Shown piece by piece: positions 35,301-50,300 of a stretch of 64,000 nucleotides of DNA. Each line of letters begins with the position of its first letter. The stretch's first letter is position 1. Below the pieces are notes generated by a model, which saw only the letters and a list, made by a program, of their open reading frames with translations, had not been told where the DNA came from and made no database searches. Origin of the DNA: Tetracentron sinense (taxonomy: Eukaryota; Streptophyta; Magnoliopsida; Trochodendrales; Trochodendraceae); the NCBI GenBank assembly GCA_015143295.1, contig CM026557.1, forward strand, positions 23,655,760-23,719,759, given 5' to 3'. Both the position numbers and the translations under genes were made by a program.

Positions 35301-38300
35301 GAAACTTTGTTGTTGCTTATTTTGATGACATCCTTGTTATTATTGCTTACACTAACAAGCACCTTGATCGCTTATGTCTAATTTTAAGTGTGTTGTGGAA
35401 GGATAAGTTGTACATCAACCTCCAAAATGTTACCTTTTTGGCCTATGTTGTTTCAGCTGACGGTAAAAGATGGATAAAAAGGAAGTCATGGTTATCGTTG
35501 AGTGACATATTCCAAAGTCCATCTACGAGTTTCACGGTTTCACAGTTTGGTGTCTTTCTACCATTGATTTATTGAATGTCAGCAGCATATAGCACTTTGA
35601 GTTCTTGAAAACCAATGATCTTTAATGAGAAGTAGACTGAAGTGAGGAAGTATTGTTTGGTCAATGACCGAGTTTTACCCAGTGGTGTTGACTGTAGACC
35701 CCCTACATTATTGTAGGTAGGGTTCACATCCTTGCCATGACATTTTATGATTATTAGTTCTCATGAAAAGCTTAACCACCAACATGAAAAGTGGGTATTC
35801 TTAAGGACGAATACTGGTCAGTGCCTTGAACGTGGTTTCTTAACCATGGGTTGCATGTGTTGTGATGATGCTGTTGCCTTTGTAAAGCATATCCACCAAA
35901 TTGAAGAGCGAATCCGCATAAGATCAGTTGGAATAATGCGAATAATAAGTGAGTTTCTGTGGGCATTGGCAGGTCAAATTTAATGAAGAGAACCTCGTCA
36001 TGTTGTATGTTAAAATTAAGAGGTTTCCGATGTGACACTACAAGTTGAATGCATGAAAGACCAGACAATTTCAAATTATCAAACAAATTAATGACTACAA
36101 CTATGAGGTTGAGTTTCTTGGAGTTTAGGTATTTGTGTATAAGTTTAACATGATTTACTTGTATTATTTTGAGGGTGATCGACTGGAAAATATAATTGGG
36201 ACCATTGCCAATTAATCAGTACATTTACTGAAGGATGTACAAGAAGAGACGGAATGAGTTCTCAATTTCAGAGATATAAATACCTGGAATGGATCATACA
36301 ATTAATATCTTGGCAAGTGAAAGTGAGGACCAGGATCGAACCATACTTGGTTCTCCGAAGCGCAATTTAAGAGATTGGTCCTGAAGCTGTATACTTTCGC
36401 CGTTTTGGGGTTTTTGTCATCAATTACTTGGAAACCTGTCTTTCCTTACAGATGCTTGTGTTTCTTTCTTCCTTGTATCTAGATAGTTGCATTATAGATT
36501 TTGTGAAACGATGATTTTCCTTGTTTTTATGCTGTTTATTGTTTTCTGCATCAATTTCTTGACATGGTAACTATGGGTTGTAAACATTTCAAATGTCAGT
36601 ATCGATTTGGTTGTTAATCATTGGTCGATTTCATACATATCTTGATACACATCCACATTGGGTAATACAAAAACCTATAGTATTTCAAAGGAATCCCTAA
36701 AGACAAAAAATAGGGTTTATAAATTTTTGTCGGTAAAATGGATCTAGCATTAGTAATGAATAGGTTTAAAAGGAGGTTCACTGACCAAAAACAAAAGGCA
36801 GCTAACGGGAATAACCAGACACCATCTATGATCAAAGGAGGATAATTTTAGTTTGTCAAAGTCCTTCCGGATCGAACACCAGGAGAACAACATTTTCGAA
36901 GCATAACTGATTTTCTCAACTGTGACAGGTGTTGTCAAACACCCTTCTAGATAGCACCTAGGAATAACCTCCACACCACACTCAGAGCGTCGTCCACGTC
37001 TCACAAGAACAAACTGGAGATTAAATCCTTGAAGCTGAGAGGGAAGACCCACTACACTTTAAGTGGGATAGGGAAATGCCCCCAGATCCAACTAACTAGA
37101 GGGCAATGAAGTGATAGATGATCTACTGATTCCTCTTCGTCTATACACATAAAGCATTTGGTAGTCAGTTTTCTACCCCTACTCTTTAAAGGATCTAAGG
37201 TGAGGATTTTGTCTAGGAAGGATGTCTAGAGGAAGAGCGTAATCTTGGATGGAATCCAGGATTCCACTCTGCTTTGTGGGGGAAAGAGGGAGTGCCTTTA
37301 TTGCTCAAAACCAGATAGAACGATCTCACTGTGAACATTCCCTTGTTGTCCATTGATCAAATTCTTCCATCATGCCTTAATAACTTAAAAACTCCTCCAT
37401 CTCGCAATCATTCAACTCCATTGTGATCTTGGGCATCCACAACCTCGCTATTCTTAATATCATAGTAAGAGGGCTCCTTACCGTGTTTATCTGAAACCTA
37501 AATGTTACCAAAATCCGTTTTGAGAAAACTTTGACCGCATCCTCAACTCTCCCAAAATTTTACCTCGCCTCTGTCTACCTTGTAGCTAATGTTCTTATAG
37601 AACTCCTCTTTCCTTTTCACAATTGCTTTCCACAAACTAACCCAAGAAGTGCTCCTAACTTCCTTGGATCCCACATCGTTTTAACCCATTTTTAGCCACA
37701 ATCACCTTTCTCCACATACTCTTTCCCAAACCTCCACAACCACTTGCATAACAGTTGTGCTCATCTCGTGCTAAGACCTAACATTAGACCCCCCCTCTCT
37801 GGTGGGACGACACATCTTGTAGAGACCCGAATCTGAATTCCTGTTTCTATCTTGTTTAATGGGGGGTAGAATGATCTTTTGTTATGTTTTTATGCATGTT
37901 TAATTATATCTAAGCGGTGTAGTTTATTTAAAATGCTTAAGCGAGTAAAGAGTGGAAAAAACAGGACATGCGATTGATCGCAAGGTGACCAACAATCGAT
38001 CACCCTGAGTCCAAAAATTGGGTAAGCCCCTGTTTTGTGTGCAATCGATCGTACTAATGTGACGATCAATCGTTCTGAACCAGAAAAGTTGGAAAGTTTC
38101 TGTTTTATCCACGATTGATCGCAATGGATGCGACGATCGATCGCCAAGTAAGTAACGATCGATTGCCCAGATATGACGATCAATCGCAGGCCACGAATCA
38201 AGTTTTTTAAAAAGTTATGGAAATCAGGGTTTTAAACCCCTAGACTATAAATAAAGGTTCTATTTCGAGGGTTTTAGAGTTCCTAACTTTTCTAAACCTA

Positions 38301-41300
38301 ATTTGGCAAAGGGGAGGAGAAAACATAGGGTTTACAAGAAGGAATTGCTTGGGGAAGAAGAAATTTCCCAAAGGAGGAAGAGAAAGCATGGGAGATCGCC
38401 CCCGAAGCTTTAAGGAGCTCCCTCTAGCGATTCGGGTCGAAGGGAACAATCTCAAAGGTCGATATACCCTCTAACTCAATTCTATTAAGATGTCTTGTAT
38501 GTTATAGAAAGATTGAAATGAAGATCTATGTATGTTTCTATGTTTTATGCTTAGATTATGGATATTGGAATATGAAATGAGAATTTTAGGTGATTTGGGG
38601 ATTTTATTATCTATGTTTTGCTATTATGGAATTGGAAATGTTATTGATGGTTATGGATGTGATGAATGGAGGATGGGAAACACTATGGAGGAAGGGTTGG
38701 AGGTAGGGCTAGGTGTTGTAGATGATGTGTGTGGTGAATGGGCTATAATTATGGATGAAATGGTGAATTTATATGTGAATGGTGAAATGGAAGGGATTAT
38801 AAAAGTGAATTGTGATGTTATGTTATTATTATGTCATGGAAAAATGTGTGATTATGATAAGTGATTATTAATGAATGGTGTGTTAAACTATGTCCTATCT
38901 ACCTTGTATGGTGATCGGTATTTGGTTAGGTCAAAACTTAGAGGAAGTCTTTCAGGTCGAGAATTCTCTAACTAGTTAGATGTAACCTGGTGGAGTTTCT
39001 TGGCGGATGATTGGAATCTAAGGGATGACCCATTCGAATTCCAATCACGACACTTAATCAAATTTGCACATGCATGGTAAGAAGTAAAGTCTACGGATTC
39101 ACGTGTCATAAGATCATGCATTGAACATGGGCATGCCATGTATTATGCTATGAAAGAATGATCCCCTGGTTACGAACATACCACTCTATGCATTGCTGCG
39201 ACTTGTTACAAAACTATGAATTATGTGTTGACGGGACAAAACACTATGAATTATGCGTTGACGGGACAAACACACTATGAATCATGCGTTTATGGGATAA
39301 GTTGGTTATCACGGGCAAGTATAAGTTATGCATATGTTTAAGAGTTACACAAGTACACGAGTCATGATGATGGTATGATATGCTCACATGTTTTTGCACT
39401 TTGATTATGTCAATGTTAAACGGAACTATTACTGAATATGTAGATATGAAATAAGTATGATACTGATACTATACATGTTATGTTATGTTGTTAGTTGGAT
39501 TGTATATATGCTGAGTGTTTTCAATACTCAGTCGACCTGTTATTGTCGGCAGGTATAGAGTAGGAGTACACGGCGGAGCCGTGGTTCGAGGAGACATACA
39601 CCGAAGAGGGAGAAGAAGGTGAGCTTCCTGAGGAGGGAGCCAGGGATCTCAATAGTTATCCCTATTATTAGATTATGTTTTGTTTTATATTTTGAAGAAG
39701 ATTGTAATAGACCTTTGTTATTTTCAGGATGTAGCTTAGACTATCTTACTTTTATTGATGACTTTAGACTACCTCGTTTATGGTGAGTCATGTTGGACAT
39801 ATTGCAGTAGTACAGGATGGTTTGGGCTTTATATATGAAATTTTGTTATTGCTATTTTGGGAGACTCATGTTTAGCATTGCTTTGCATGTATGGAATTGG
39901 CAGGTTTAAGAAATGTAACGGCCCAAAGTCTCATTATGTCCAAGGTGTGGTTTTGAGGTCGTTACACATCTTCTTCTAGTCGTTCAATAAAAAGTCCCTT
40001 TGGGATCTCTCCAAGGAGTTTACCGTAGATGACAGAATAGTCAGAATAGACATGAATTTTGTGGGAATATGTTCTACCGTGCTCTTGATAAGAGCGATTC
40101 TACCTCCTTTTGAAAGCTATTGGGCCTTCCAAGCTGTCAGCCTCCTTTTCACTCTCTCCAATATCAGATCCCAAATAGCTTTGGCTTTGAAGGCAGCCCC
40201 AAGGCCATTTTCAGATACAAGGCTGGGAAGTGACCAATCTTGGATCCCAACACACCTGCTATCTCCTCGAGATTGGCAACCTCCCCAACCCCAAACATCT
40301 CACTCGTGTGGAGATTGACCATAAGACCAGATACAACCTCAACGCAACAGAGAGGACACCCAAGGTGCCCAATTTCCCAATGCGATGCATCATAGAGAAG
40401 TGGAGAACTAGGGTATCATCAACAAAGGGGAGGTGGGAAACCATCAAACCGTCTCTACCCTTGGAGAAACCTTCAACGATGCCCTCTCCGGCTTTCCCAA
40501 TCATTCTACTCAAAGCCTCTGTTACCATAATAAAGAGGAAGGGAGGTAAGGGATCTCTTTACCTCAAGCCTCGAGAGCTCCTAAAATTCCCTGCCAGATA
40601 CCATTCACTAGTATCGAGAATGAAACCATTTCATAGCAAGCCCTCACCCATCCCCTCCATTTTACACCAAAGGCCATCCTCATTAAATATCCTTGGAAAT
40701 GCTAATTAAATTAAGACTAAAAGCTAGTCTTAAATGATTCCAATCCATAAATAAGGTTTGATAAAAATTGTCTGGAATGGACCTTAGAGTATTTAATCAA
40801 TGGATTTGGTAAACCTTATATGGACTTGTGATATCTATGAACCCTGGACCATTTAAATGTAATTGTAAATAAACTAAAATAAGTTTATAATTTTATATCT
40901 TTTATTTCTTAAAAAGATTTGGTGGATCGTAGATCAATGGATCTAGTAAATCTGTCATGACTGTATGATCTAGCAACCTGTTATGTGCTTTAAGTTCATG
41001 CACACATTTAATTTGAATGCTAAAGATATGGTTGTGCTTGTATTGGAGTCACAATGATACCGGTCACTAGTTGAATGTACCCATATTTTGCGCTTTGTTT
41101 CATGGATTCCTTTCTCACATCAAGATTATTGCTGCCACACATTGTCTGAAATGAGGTGTTTTTGGGTTTGTACTCGCATTGTGACCCACAAATTTTTCTC
41201 TACACGGTAACTATGATTTGTGGAGTAGATATTTTGAGGTTGCTACATTTCAGATGTTTTGACTGCAACATTTGTGTAGGTCAAAGTGGTGTAGTGTTAT

Positions 41301-44300
41301 TCTCAATCTAATATGCCCCAGTGGCCTAGCGATTTCTGTATATCTGATATACCTTCTGGTCTTTCTCTACATGATGTGCTTTAACTTGTAAGTTTTACAA
41401 ATGTCTTGGTTTTGCAGAGTAAGGCTAAAGATATGGTCATGTTAGCGGAGAAAATGAGGCAAAAGCTTTTATCAGGCTCGACTGCTCAAGCAAATGCAAC
41501 AAATGATGAGGAAATGGGTTCCAAACAAGAGATGCAAGATTGGTTGCTGAGTGTTGGAATTGCATCTCCAGTTACAAAAGAGTCTGCTGGTGCTATGTAT
41601 CACCAACAACTGTCACGTCAGGTTTTATTCTCTCTTGTTTCTCTGCTGTTTGCATCATTTTCTAATAGGGGCATGATCTCATAGTCGACTTACAGCGGAG
41701 TCGGATTTGTATGGGTGAGTAGATGTTGGCCAAGGCCCAAGGGGATGCTGAGCATTACAAGGTCAACCGTGATATGTTAATTCCTTTAAGTCAGCTCATA
41801 AGATCATTTCCCTTTCTATTATTATTTATTAATTATCCTTTTATTAAGAAAAAGAGTAGATAAAAGCCTCAGCTTGAGAGGGTGAATCAAGCAAGACATT
41901 AAAACAAAATCAAACTATATAGAACCAATTTGCAAAATTTGCCTGTCTAAATGTGATGGAATAGAAATTCTTTAATTTCTACAATTGGATCTGCCAGTGG
42001 TCCAAGTTATTTGTTTGAGGAGTGCTAGTCCCAAATGTAGATTTGAATTTTTTCCAACCTCTCACTTTGGAAGCAACATGTGTCATTGCTACCCCTTAAA
42101 CAGGTTAAAGAAACATTTTTTTTAAAGGAGGAAGTTATAGTTTAACTGGTTATAGAGGTTGCACGGAAAAATAGCTACACGTGTCGTTACCTCAATGAGA
42201 GTTTGGAAATCTGCGTCTGGGGCTAGCATTTCTCCATTTGTTGTAACCTGTTATCCAACTTATTTGTTTTTTGAGTGTCTGTTGATCAAAAGTTATTTTC
42301 TAAGGCTGTTAGAGCAAACCCTGGTACCTTGAAGTTGTGCAAAGATATTATATGTTTATAACTTTGTTGACTCCAGTTGGATTGGAGTAACTTTATGGGA
42401 GTAGTCATTACTCATTAGTGTTAAAGGTATCATTGATTTGGTGGCTGCAGGTTGCCCAAGGACCTAACACTAAAGTTGGCTTTAAGAGATTTAAGGACTT
42501 ATAACTACTACGCCTATGCTTTTGTGGGTTATTGTTAGATACGATGTCCATGTTTAGAGGTTTATAGACATATATTTTTTTTATAGATAACTGAAATTTC
42601 ATAAAGAGGGAAAGAAGTATATGAAAAGTAAAAAAATAGGGAATGAGCAAGTTCCCCTTTAATTGCAAGATAAAATATGGCTCCATCTATACAACATATC
42701 ATTTCTATATTCGTTTGAGAACTCTTTTGGTAGCGCCGTCCAGTTCCTCAAAATTTTTCCAATCAAGGACCGACAAATCGGAATTGAGTAACCCGAATCA
42801 TAAAAAAATCTGCTGTTACGCTCCTTCCATAGGCCCCAACATATTGCAGCCGGCAATATCTTGCATAGACATCACATTCCCTCGCGCTGAAGACTCCGGC
42901 TGGCCACTCAAGAATGACCTTCACATCCTTTGGTATGGCAAGAGAGACCCCAAAAAGAGATGGGAAAAAACTCCATAGACCAGGAGATTGGGCAGTGAAG
43001 AAGAAGGTGGGATACACTTTCTTCTGCCTCTTGGCATAAAACATCAATGTTCTAGCCACACTTACTCAAGTGGTCACCCTTAAGAATTTTGTCCAATGCC
43101 GATATCCACAGGAAAAGTTTGAACCTTCGGTGGGACCAGAATCTTCCAAATCTCCAGGAACTGAGAATCTCTATCTAGGTCCTCCATCTCCTACTCCAAA
43201 AAATAGTTGTAGAAATCTGTAGAAGTGAGCGGCCCCTTCTTGTTGCCTAGACAAACCCTTTATTTGTCAGAATTTGGGTTAATCTTGATCCTATTGAGTC
43301 TTTCTAGCAGCTTTATACAATCTTCAATCTCAATGTCCCTAAGGTTAGAACGGAACTTAGGGCACCAAACCACAGTTACCAAAATGTTACTTCTCGGGAC
43401 AAGCCTGTAGAGCCTTGGGCAGATATCACACAGTAGCCTGACCTCGCTCCATTCATCCTCCTAAAAATGAATCCTAGTACCACCGCCTGCCACAAATCTA
43501 ACCTGCTCCATGAATTGATCTTGCCCCTCCATTACTCTCTTTCACTTCATTTCCCCATAAGAGCACCCAATCCCCTCTGGAATTCCAGCCCCGATTTGAT
43601 ACCCAAATTTAGTACCCACCATCATCCTCCGTAAACCCTCTCCTTCATAAATTAGAGCTGCAACCATCTTACTTGATGAAATTTCTTCGTATCCCTTCTA
43701 CCTCCTAGCTTTTCAATACGCTTGGCCACAGATGCATGCATCTTGAAAACCATCATAAGGAACACCAGAAGGCTTGAGAGAACACTTTTAATAAGAGTTC
43801 TTACCACCCAAGGAAAGGTATTCCTTCTTCCACTCCACTAGTCTCCTCTCCATCCGTTCTATCACCGGATCCCAGATTCCTTTGGCAATTGGTTTGAACA
43901 AAGAGAAACATCAAGATACTTCATAGAAATCATCTTGGAAGTAGTATTGAATTTCAGGATCTGGAATTTTGAAGGAATTTTCTTGATAGAAAAATTGAGG
44001 AATGTGTCTTTCTTCATAAGTCCTAGGAGGATTCTTGTATTTCAATGCATCATGACTTTCGGGTTTAGAAAATTTGTCCAAAGGTGTTGTCTTGTTAGAT
44101 CCTTCTAGGAGCTTTATTGGTTTGTTCATGGGAGTCTTCCCCAATTGATAAGATTTGGGGGGAAGCTGGTTCCTTTGATGGTAGAGGCATTTATCAAGAC
44201 TATGGTGTTGGATAAGATCTCAACAATTTACCATCTTAATCATTGTGGGATGCTTATGCCGTGTAGATGTGTTATATGCAAGAAGCTTGAGGAGGATGTT

Positions 44301-47300
44301 ATCTTCATCAATGCCCAGGTGATGTGGATTTTCTTGCTTTTTTCTCTGCTTGGAGTGGGTTTGTCCTAAAAAAAAAAAAGGGTGGGTTTGTCCTAGGGAG
44401 AGTAAGGACGAGTTCTTTTCTTGGATGAGTGTGCCTTTTCGGGCAAGAGGCAAGGTTGTCTAGAAAATTTTCTGATATTATGTTGGCGGTATTGAAAGAA
44501 GCTCAGTAGGAGGATATTCTAGGACACCAGCCAATCTTTGTCTGAGATTTCTATGGACATTGGGTGGCTCTTGATCGAGTAGACACCGAGTTGGAAGAGT
44601 TTAGAAATGTTAAGGTGGTGGATTTTTGTAGAGGAATTGGAATTTTAATATTATTATTATTATCTTTGAGGGGAATGCTTTCCCCCATATTGTACATTCC
44701 TTATACTTTTTACAAAATTGAAAAGTACTTACAAAAAATTAAACTCAAAAAGATTATTCCATTCTGCTCTTATGGCAAACCACATTCCCCTTTAGACTTC
44801 CGTCTTTAGAGATTGTTTAAAATAGGGTCTTCTATGTGCTTCACAAGGTTGACATCTAGGCATATAGGGTGGTTATTGTGTGAACTGCTTCTCCAAGTAT
44901 GAACAACAAGGGGCGGCTCAACAAAAAGAACAAATGAAAGGGCACCTTTAGTCCCAGTATTTTTTTTATAGTCTTTGTAGAGAATTTAAGTATTTTTTGT
45001 CTTTGACTTCTAGTTGGGTTTAAAATAGTAAAGCTTCTCCTTCTAGTTTTGGGCATCTAACATTTGGATAAGATGCTACCAATCAAAAAAAAAAAAACAT
45101 TTGGATAAGAATCTTAGTATATTAGTTCTATTGGTCAACAAGTCTTTCTAGGAATTTGGTGTGAACTGGATGAATTTGTGAAATTACATGATTTTGTACT
45201 TTAGTTGCCTAGTCTAAAAATCATCCATGGGACTATGGGCATAGTAAATGCATGCCATGCAGGGCAAAAGATAAGTAATTTATTTGGAAATTTGAGTTTG
45301 ATGTCAACTAATTGGAACTCATGACCAACTTCACCCTAGAAGCCAGGACTTTAGACAGAATCTTGTATACACTACCTAGCAAATTGATTGGACTGAAGTC
45401 TTTTAATTCACGGGCACAAGGGATTTAGGAATGAGGGCAATGGAATGAGTGGAATTCCTCAAACACTTTAGGAAGATCAAATTTTATAAAATTCAAAATT
45501 TGATAAAAGACCAACATCTCTTATAAAATTCAATTAGAAACCATCAGGAGCTGGTGCTTTTTCTCCTTCTATGCCTTTGATCACTCTCATAATTTATTCT
45601 TCCTCAAACTAGCTCTCAAGACTATCTCTATGTTCCTCAGAGATACTATAAAAAGACAAAGAAATCCCATCCAATTTTGGCATATAACCCTGATTTTCTT
45701 TATGCAAATGATTGTAATAAGCCACAATTGACTCCCTATCTCCTTTTCACTCTCCTTCCAAACCTCACCCACCTTTAGCCTTGAGATGAAATCGACTTTG
45801 TTTCTGTGATTCGTGACTTTGTGAAAGAAATTTTTATTCTGGTCTCCTTCCTTGAGTCATTGGATTCTTGATTTTTGCTTCCAACTGATCTTTTCACATT
45901 ACAAAAGATGATGAAGATCCTTCTTCAAATTATCTATTTCCTTACTATCAACAACTGAAAGTTAACCCTCCCTCTCAGTAAAGTCAAAACCTTCAATGGC
46001 CTTTAGAATTAAAAAAAAAAATCATTCAACTATTCTCTACAATGCATCTAGATTTTAAGCCTTGTCTTAACCACTAAAAATGCTAAAGCCAAATATAATT
46101 ATAGGCTGACTCATCATTCAAACCCCAAATAAGGTTTTCAATCACCAAAAATAAAATGATTTTAGGTTTTAGGGCTTAGAATCAGTAGAGAGGAAGAAAG
46201 AAACAAAAGAGAATGTTTTGGGATGTTTTTAGGGGTTTATATAACCCTTTTATCTCAAAAATGTCAGTCAAGTCCTATTGCTGAAACTGTTACGTATCAT
46301 AGGAATTGGGCGATATGTAACGATTTTAGTCGAGTCTCGAGTCTTATTTTTTCCCAAAAAAACCTGTATAGGTATGGTTTCGGGCATCGGGTCTAACTGA
46401 AACCGATACGTATCGGTCAATGCGTATCAATTTCGACGATTTTTTAAACCATGGTCTCGTTAGGGCGATGAGATTGGCTTTAGGAAACCGATCTTCCCAT
46501 CGATTACATATCAAGAATCGATCTAACTTACTCATGATAGGGGGTGCCTGGAAATTAGATCAAGTGAATCTAACACCTTTAAGGGGGCAATCCAAGAGAC
46601 CATGACAAGAGACAAATCACTCAAATTTTCTCGTGGTACGAGATATTGGTCCCACTCTCAGTTTTTCATGAGTAAATCTAAAACAGTTAACATCCCCTCA
46701 ATGCACCATGATGCATTCCAGCTAACACTCACATCATCTAGCTTCTGCAAAAATTCTCCAAAATCTAACGAATCCATTAGACTATAAACCCCAAAGAAAA
46801 CCCAAACAAAGCTATGAAAGACCGATCTACAAAGAATAGAGATCGAGAACGCTCCTCTTTCACAATCAATGACCTCCACCAATGGCTTATCCCAAACTAC
46901 CAAAATACCCCTGTAGCTCTTAAAGAAGGAACCACCTTCCAATTGGAACTAGAGGATCCCCAAGTTTCTTTCACTATCCCATTGTTTAAGGATCTTAATT
47001 TGGTTTCCTGCAAATAGATGATTGATGGCCTTTTGATTCGTACCAAATCTTTAATTGCAAGCCTTTTGATGCTATGACCCATAGCTCTAATGTTCCATAT
47101 GAAACACCATTATTTACCACTAGAAGTGTCCCACGATTTCCTACTGCTGCTCCTCACCCTTTTCCCAGATTTGCTATCATAATTCACACCATTCGACTTT
47201 TGCTTTTAGTTCATTGGCTAATTTCCTGTTACTCGAGATTTTGACCCTCTTATCTCCTCCTCCTAGGGCCACAAAAACCATTATGACTTTCTAGACTTTG

Positions 47301-50300
47301 GAATAGAAATCTAACATCTACCTCATGACCTGCATAAGATAGACCCAAAAAGATCCCGAACTCTTCTGTTTTCTTCAACATTCATTCAGACACATTGTTG
47401 TGAGCCCGGAGATTCAAATCATCTTGAAATATCCTAGTTCAATGATTCCTTTGACCGAGAGAGGGGGGGGGGGGGGGGGGGAATAGGTCTTCCTAGTAAT
47501 GTCTACAAATTTTAATTTTACAAAGTTATTAATCAGAGTTATGGTAAACAAAGCAATCACTTGCGGAAAATATAGAAGACATGCAATCCATAACACGAGA
47601 TTTTTACGTGGAAAACCCTTCTGGGAAAAACCACGGGACCTAGTCTAGTACAAAATCCACTAAGAGAATTATTATCAAGTACGAGACTAGAACCTTACCC
47701 AACCGGACACCACACATTGTTCCTCGGTACAGATTCCTCGTCTTGAAGTCCATGAACTACACGTTTGATCTCTGCCACAACATCTCCGGTTCCTCACCAG
47801 CCAACGCTTCTCAAAATTTCCAACCACGATCTCCAAAGATCGATCTCTGTCCTCGACGGCTTTGGCTCACGCCAATCAAATGCTCACACAAAGCGCACAC
47901 AGTGTTTTGAAGGTTTAACAAACTTCTAGAGGGATTTCAATCACAATGGAGATCAACTAATGCAACAACAAAGTTTAAGAGTTTAAACTTGCATCACTAG
48001 AGTGTGAGATAGGAGAACAATGGGTATCCACCAAGAGGGGGTTGGAGAACCCTAGATTACTTAGAAGTCTCAAAACTTTCTCACCTCAACATTAGAACGA
48101 GCTAAGGGATCATTACTTAAATAACCATAGCAATTGTATTGCCAAAAAAGAGTTTGGACTGTTTTAGAATCATAAAATACGAGGTGTGTTTGAACGGCCA
48201 GTGGGGCGTTCGAATGGCCTAGAGATTGGGTTGCAAACGGAGAGCTAGGGAAGCTACTAGAGTCCCTGTTTTAATGAGCCGTTTGAACGGTTGGCTAGCC
48301 GTTTTGTACCGTTCGAACGACCAGCTGGGCGTTTGAACGGCCTGTGCATATTTTCTCTATTTTGTGCACTGAGCCCATTCCAAACAGCCAATCAACCATC
48401 CAATTAGGCTATAACCAAACTTGGGTCAATTTCTAATCACCTAGGGTATATGATAGTGTTATCTAGGACAATTCCACCTAAGGTAACTACTAGGTATCTA
48501 GGTCACTTACCATCCTAAGAGTGTGAGCGAAGCTTTACCCGGAATGTACTTCACTTGAGTCTTTGGAGCTTCATCTTCACTGATCTTGAACAATCAGAGG
48601 AACATTGACACTTAACTTACATTGATACCATTTTGACAACGGAATTAAGCCAATACAAAATAGGACTTTACACTTCTACTAATGCTTCCTCTAAACCCTC
48701 GACTAGAGCACTCGCTCTCCCCATCGCCTGATAGAAACCCCTCCCTCCTATTCAAGGACAGATAATTTTTTTTGATAGATAACGAAGAAATATATTAAAG
48801 GAGAAAGAATATATAAGTGATGCGAGAAACATCGCCAAGAGAGAAACTAAGAGGATCAAGCTAAGATGCTTGACCAGCTATACAAAAACGCAGACCAATG
48901 GACCTTCTTAAAATCAGCTAGAACGGAAGACCAAGAGTATAACAACCACCCAATCTTGAGAATGACAGTCGGCAATGAGTCTTCCTTATCTTCAAAGATT
49001 CTTTTATTCCGTTCCTTCCATAATCCCCAACAAATCGCCACCGGAAGCATCTTCCAAATCTCATTCTCTTTCTTGCTAAACACAACTTTCGGCCATCCCA
49101 ACACTACTTCCCCCAGGCCTCCTTGCAAGACCCAACTCATCCCAAAAAGCCCCAAATAATGGTTCCACACTGCCTGCGCTTGCGAGCAATGAAGGAAAAG
49201 ATGCTGAACATTCTCCTCAGCCTGTCTGCACATTGTACATCTATTGGGGATGACCATTCCCTCCAAATAATGGTTCAAGGACAGATAATTTGGAATAGGG
49301 GACCGAGATGCAGGTTAATACAGGCCCTTAGTAAGATTCTGACTAGGCTAAACAACAACCAACCCTAATTTCCTACCTGATTCGATATCAGATTGTGGTA
49401 TTAAAGATAACTTGACATCATTAAAGAATTAAGATCATTAGAACACAAGGAACAATCTTTGAAACTTTTATCTGTCCCATTCGAGCTTCTGCTGTGAATG
49501 GGAGGGATAGAAGAGGCTGAGGCAGAAAACATAACTGACATTAGAGAATGGATAATTGTATCCGCCCTGACCTTGGGAATGGATAAGCATAAAACTCTAA
49601 TGCTATGGGTCTCTCTTAAGGTGTCGCTAACTCCTTTTTCTTGACCTCTACTACTCATGCCATGTGTCACTGGTCACTTCACCTTCATTATGTAAAAATT
49701 TCAAAACCTTTTGAACCTAATCTTAAGATTAATGGACACAAGATTACTCTTCAAGGGTCGCAATGGATCACTTCTCTTTTTTCGCAAGCTCGTGTCCTCT
49801 TCCTTCCTGGTTTTGCCACTCACTGTCAACCTTCTATGTGGCTTGACTTCTTCCTGTAACTTTTTCTTCTGGAAAATTGTTTTTCTTGATGATCCTTGGG
49901 TTAGAGAAGTTCCTAGAATCAACCTTAGTTTCCTGAAGAAACTCCCTGTGACTCTCTTCTCAATGTCAAGATTTGGATCTGCAAACAACTCAACTTGTCT
50001 TCAACTCTTTGTTTTCGATTACAATCCTTGGGTACAAAGGTCTTCCTTCCAACTTAATAGCAATCCCAGTAGGAATGGATAGGTTCTTGAATTTTTATGG
50101 GACAGTGGTACCCAGGAATGGCAAACTAGGTTAAATATCAAAAGTGGGATTTGGTGGGGTTTAGACTAGTTTAGGTGCTGTTAATAGGGTTAGTAAATTA
50201 GGGTTCATTAGAGGGTTTAATTTGTGCTTAACAGTACAGTGGAGATAGAGAGCTGAGAGTATGGTCTGAATGCAGGGCAGAAGTTAATGTTTTGGGATTA

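Larger units (their letters stand above)
36610..40720 (-). pseudogene. Minus-strand LINE ORF2 (RT to zf-RVT), split by a solo LTR
   Basis: Reading right to left: SRGLR then [17 protein letters not shown] (about 40480-40530), [14 protein letters not shown] (40390-40435; FVDD in place of FADD), [20 protein letters not shown] (40225-40285), FQKEVES, the FGGR-like region, then a solo LTR (37818-39966), and after it CVVPPERGG (about 37790-37812). Finally [40 protein letters not shown] (37070-37215), the zf-RVT part. The RT core upstream is lost. Confidence 0.8.

Noticed and set aside
38532-38864. 110-codon open frame inside the 2.1-kb solo LTR
   Set aside because: Met/Gly/Asp-rich low-complexity translation of an AT- and G-biased strand, no homology, and it lies within an LTR.
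49711-50082. 123-codon open frame in VPS36 intron 2
   Set aside because: No homology recognised, a hydrophobic mix typical of chance, and overlapping open frames on the opposite strand.
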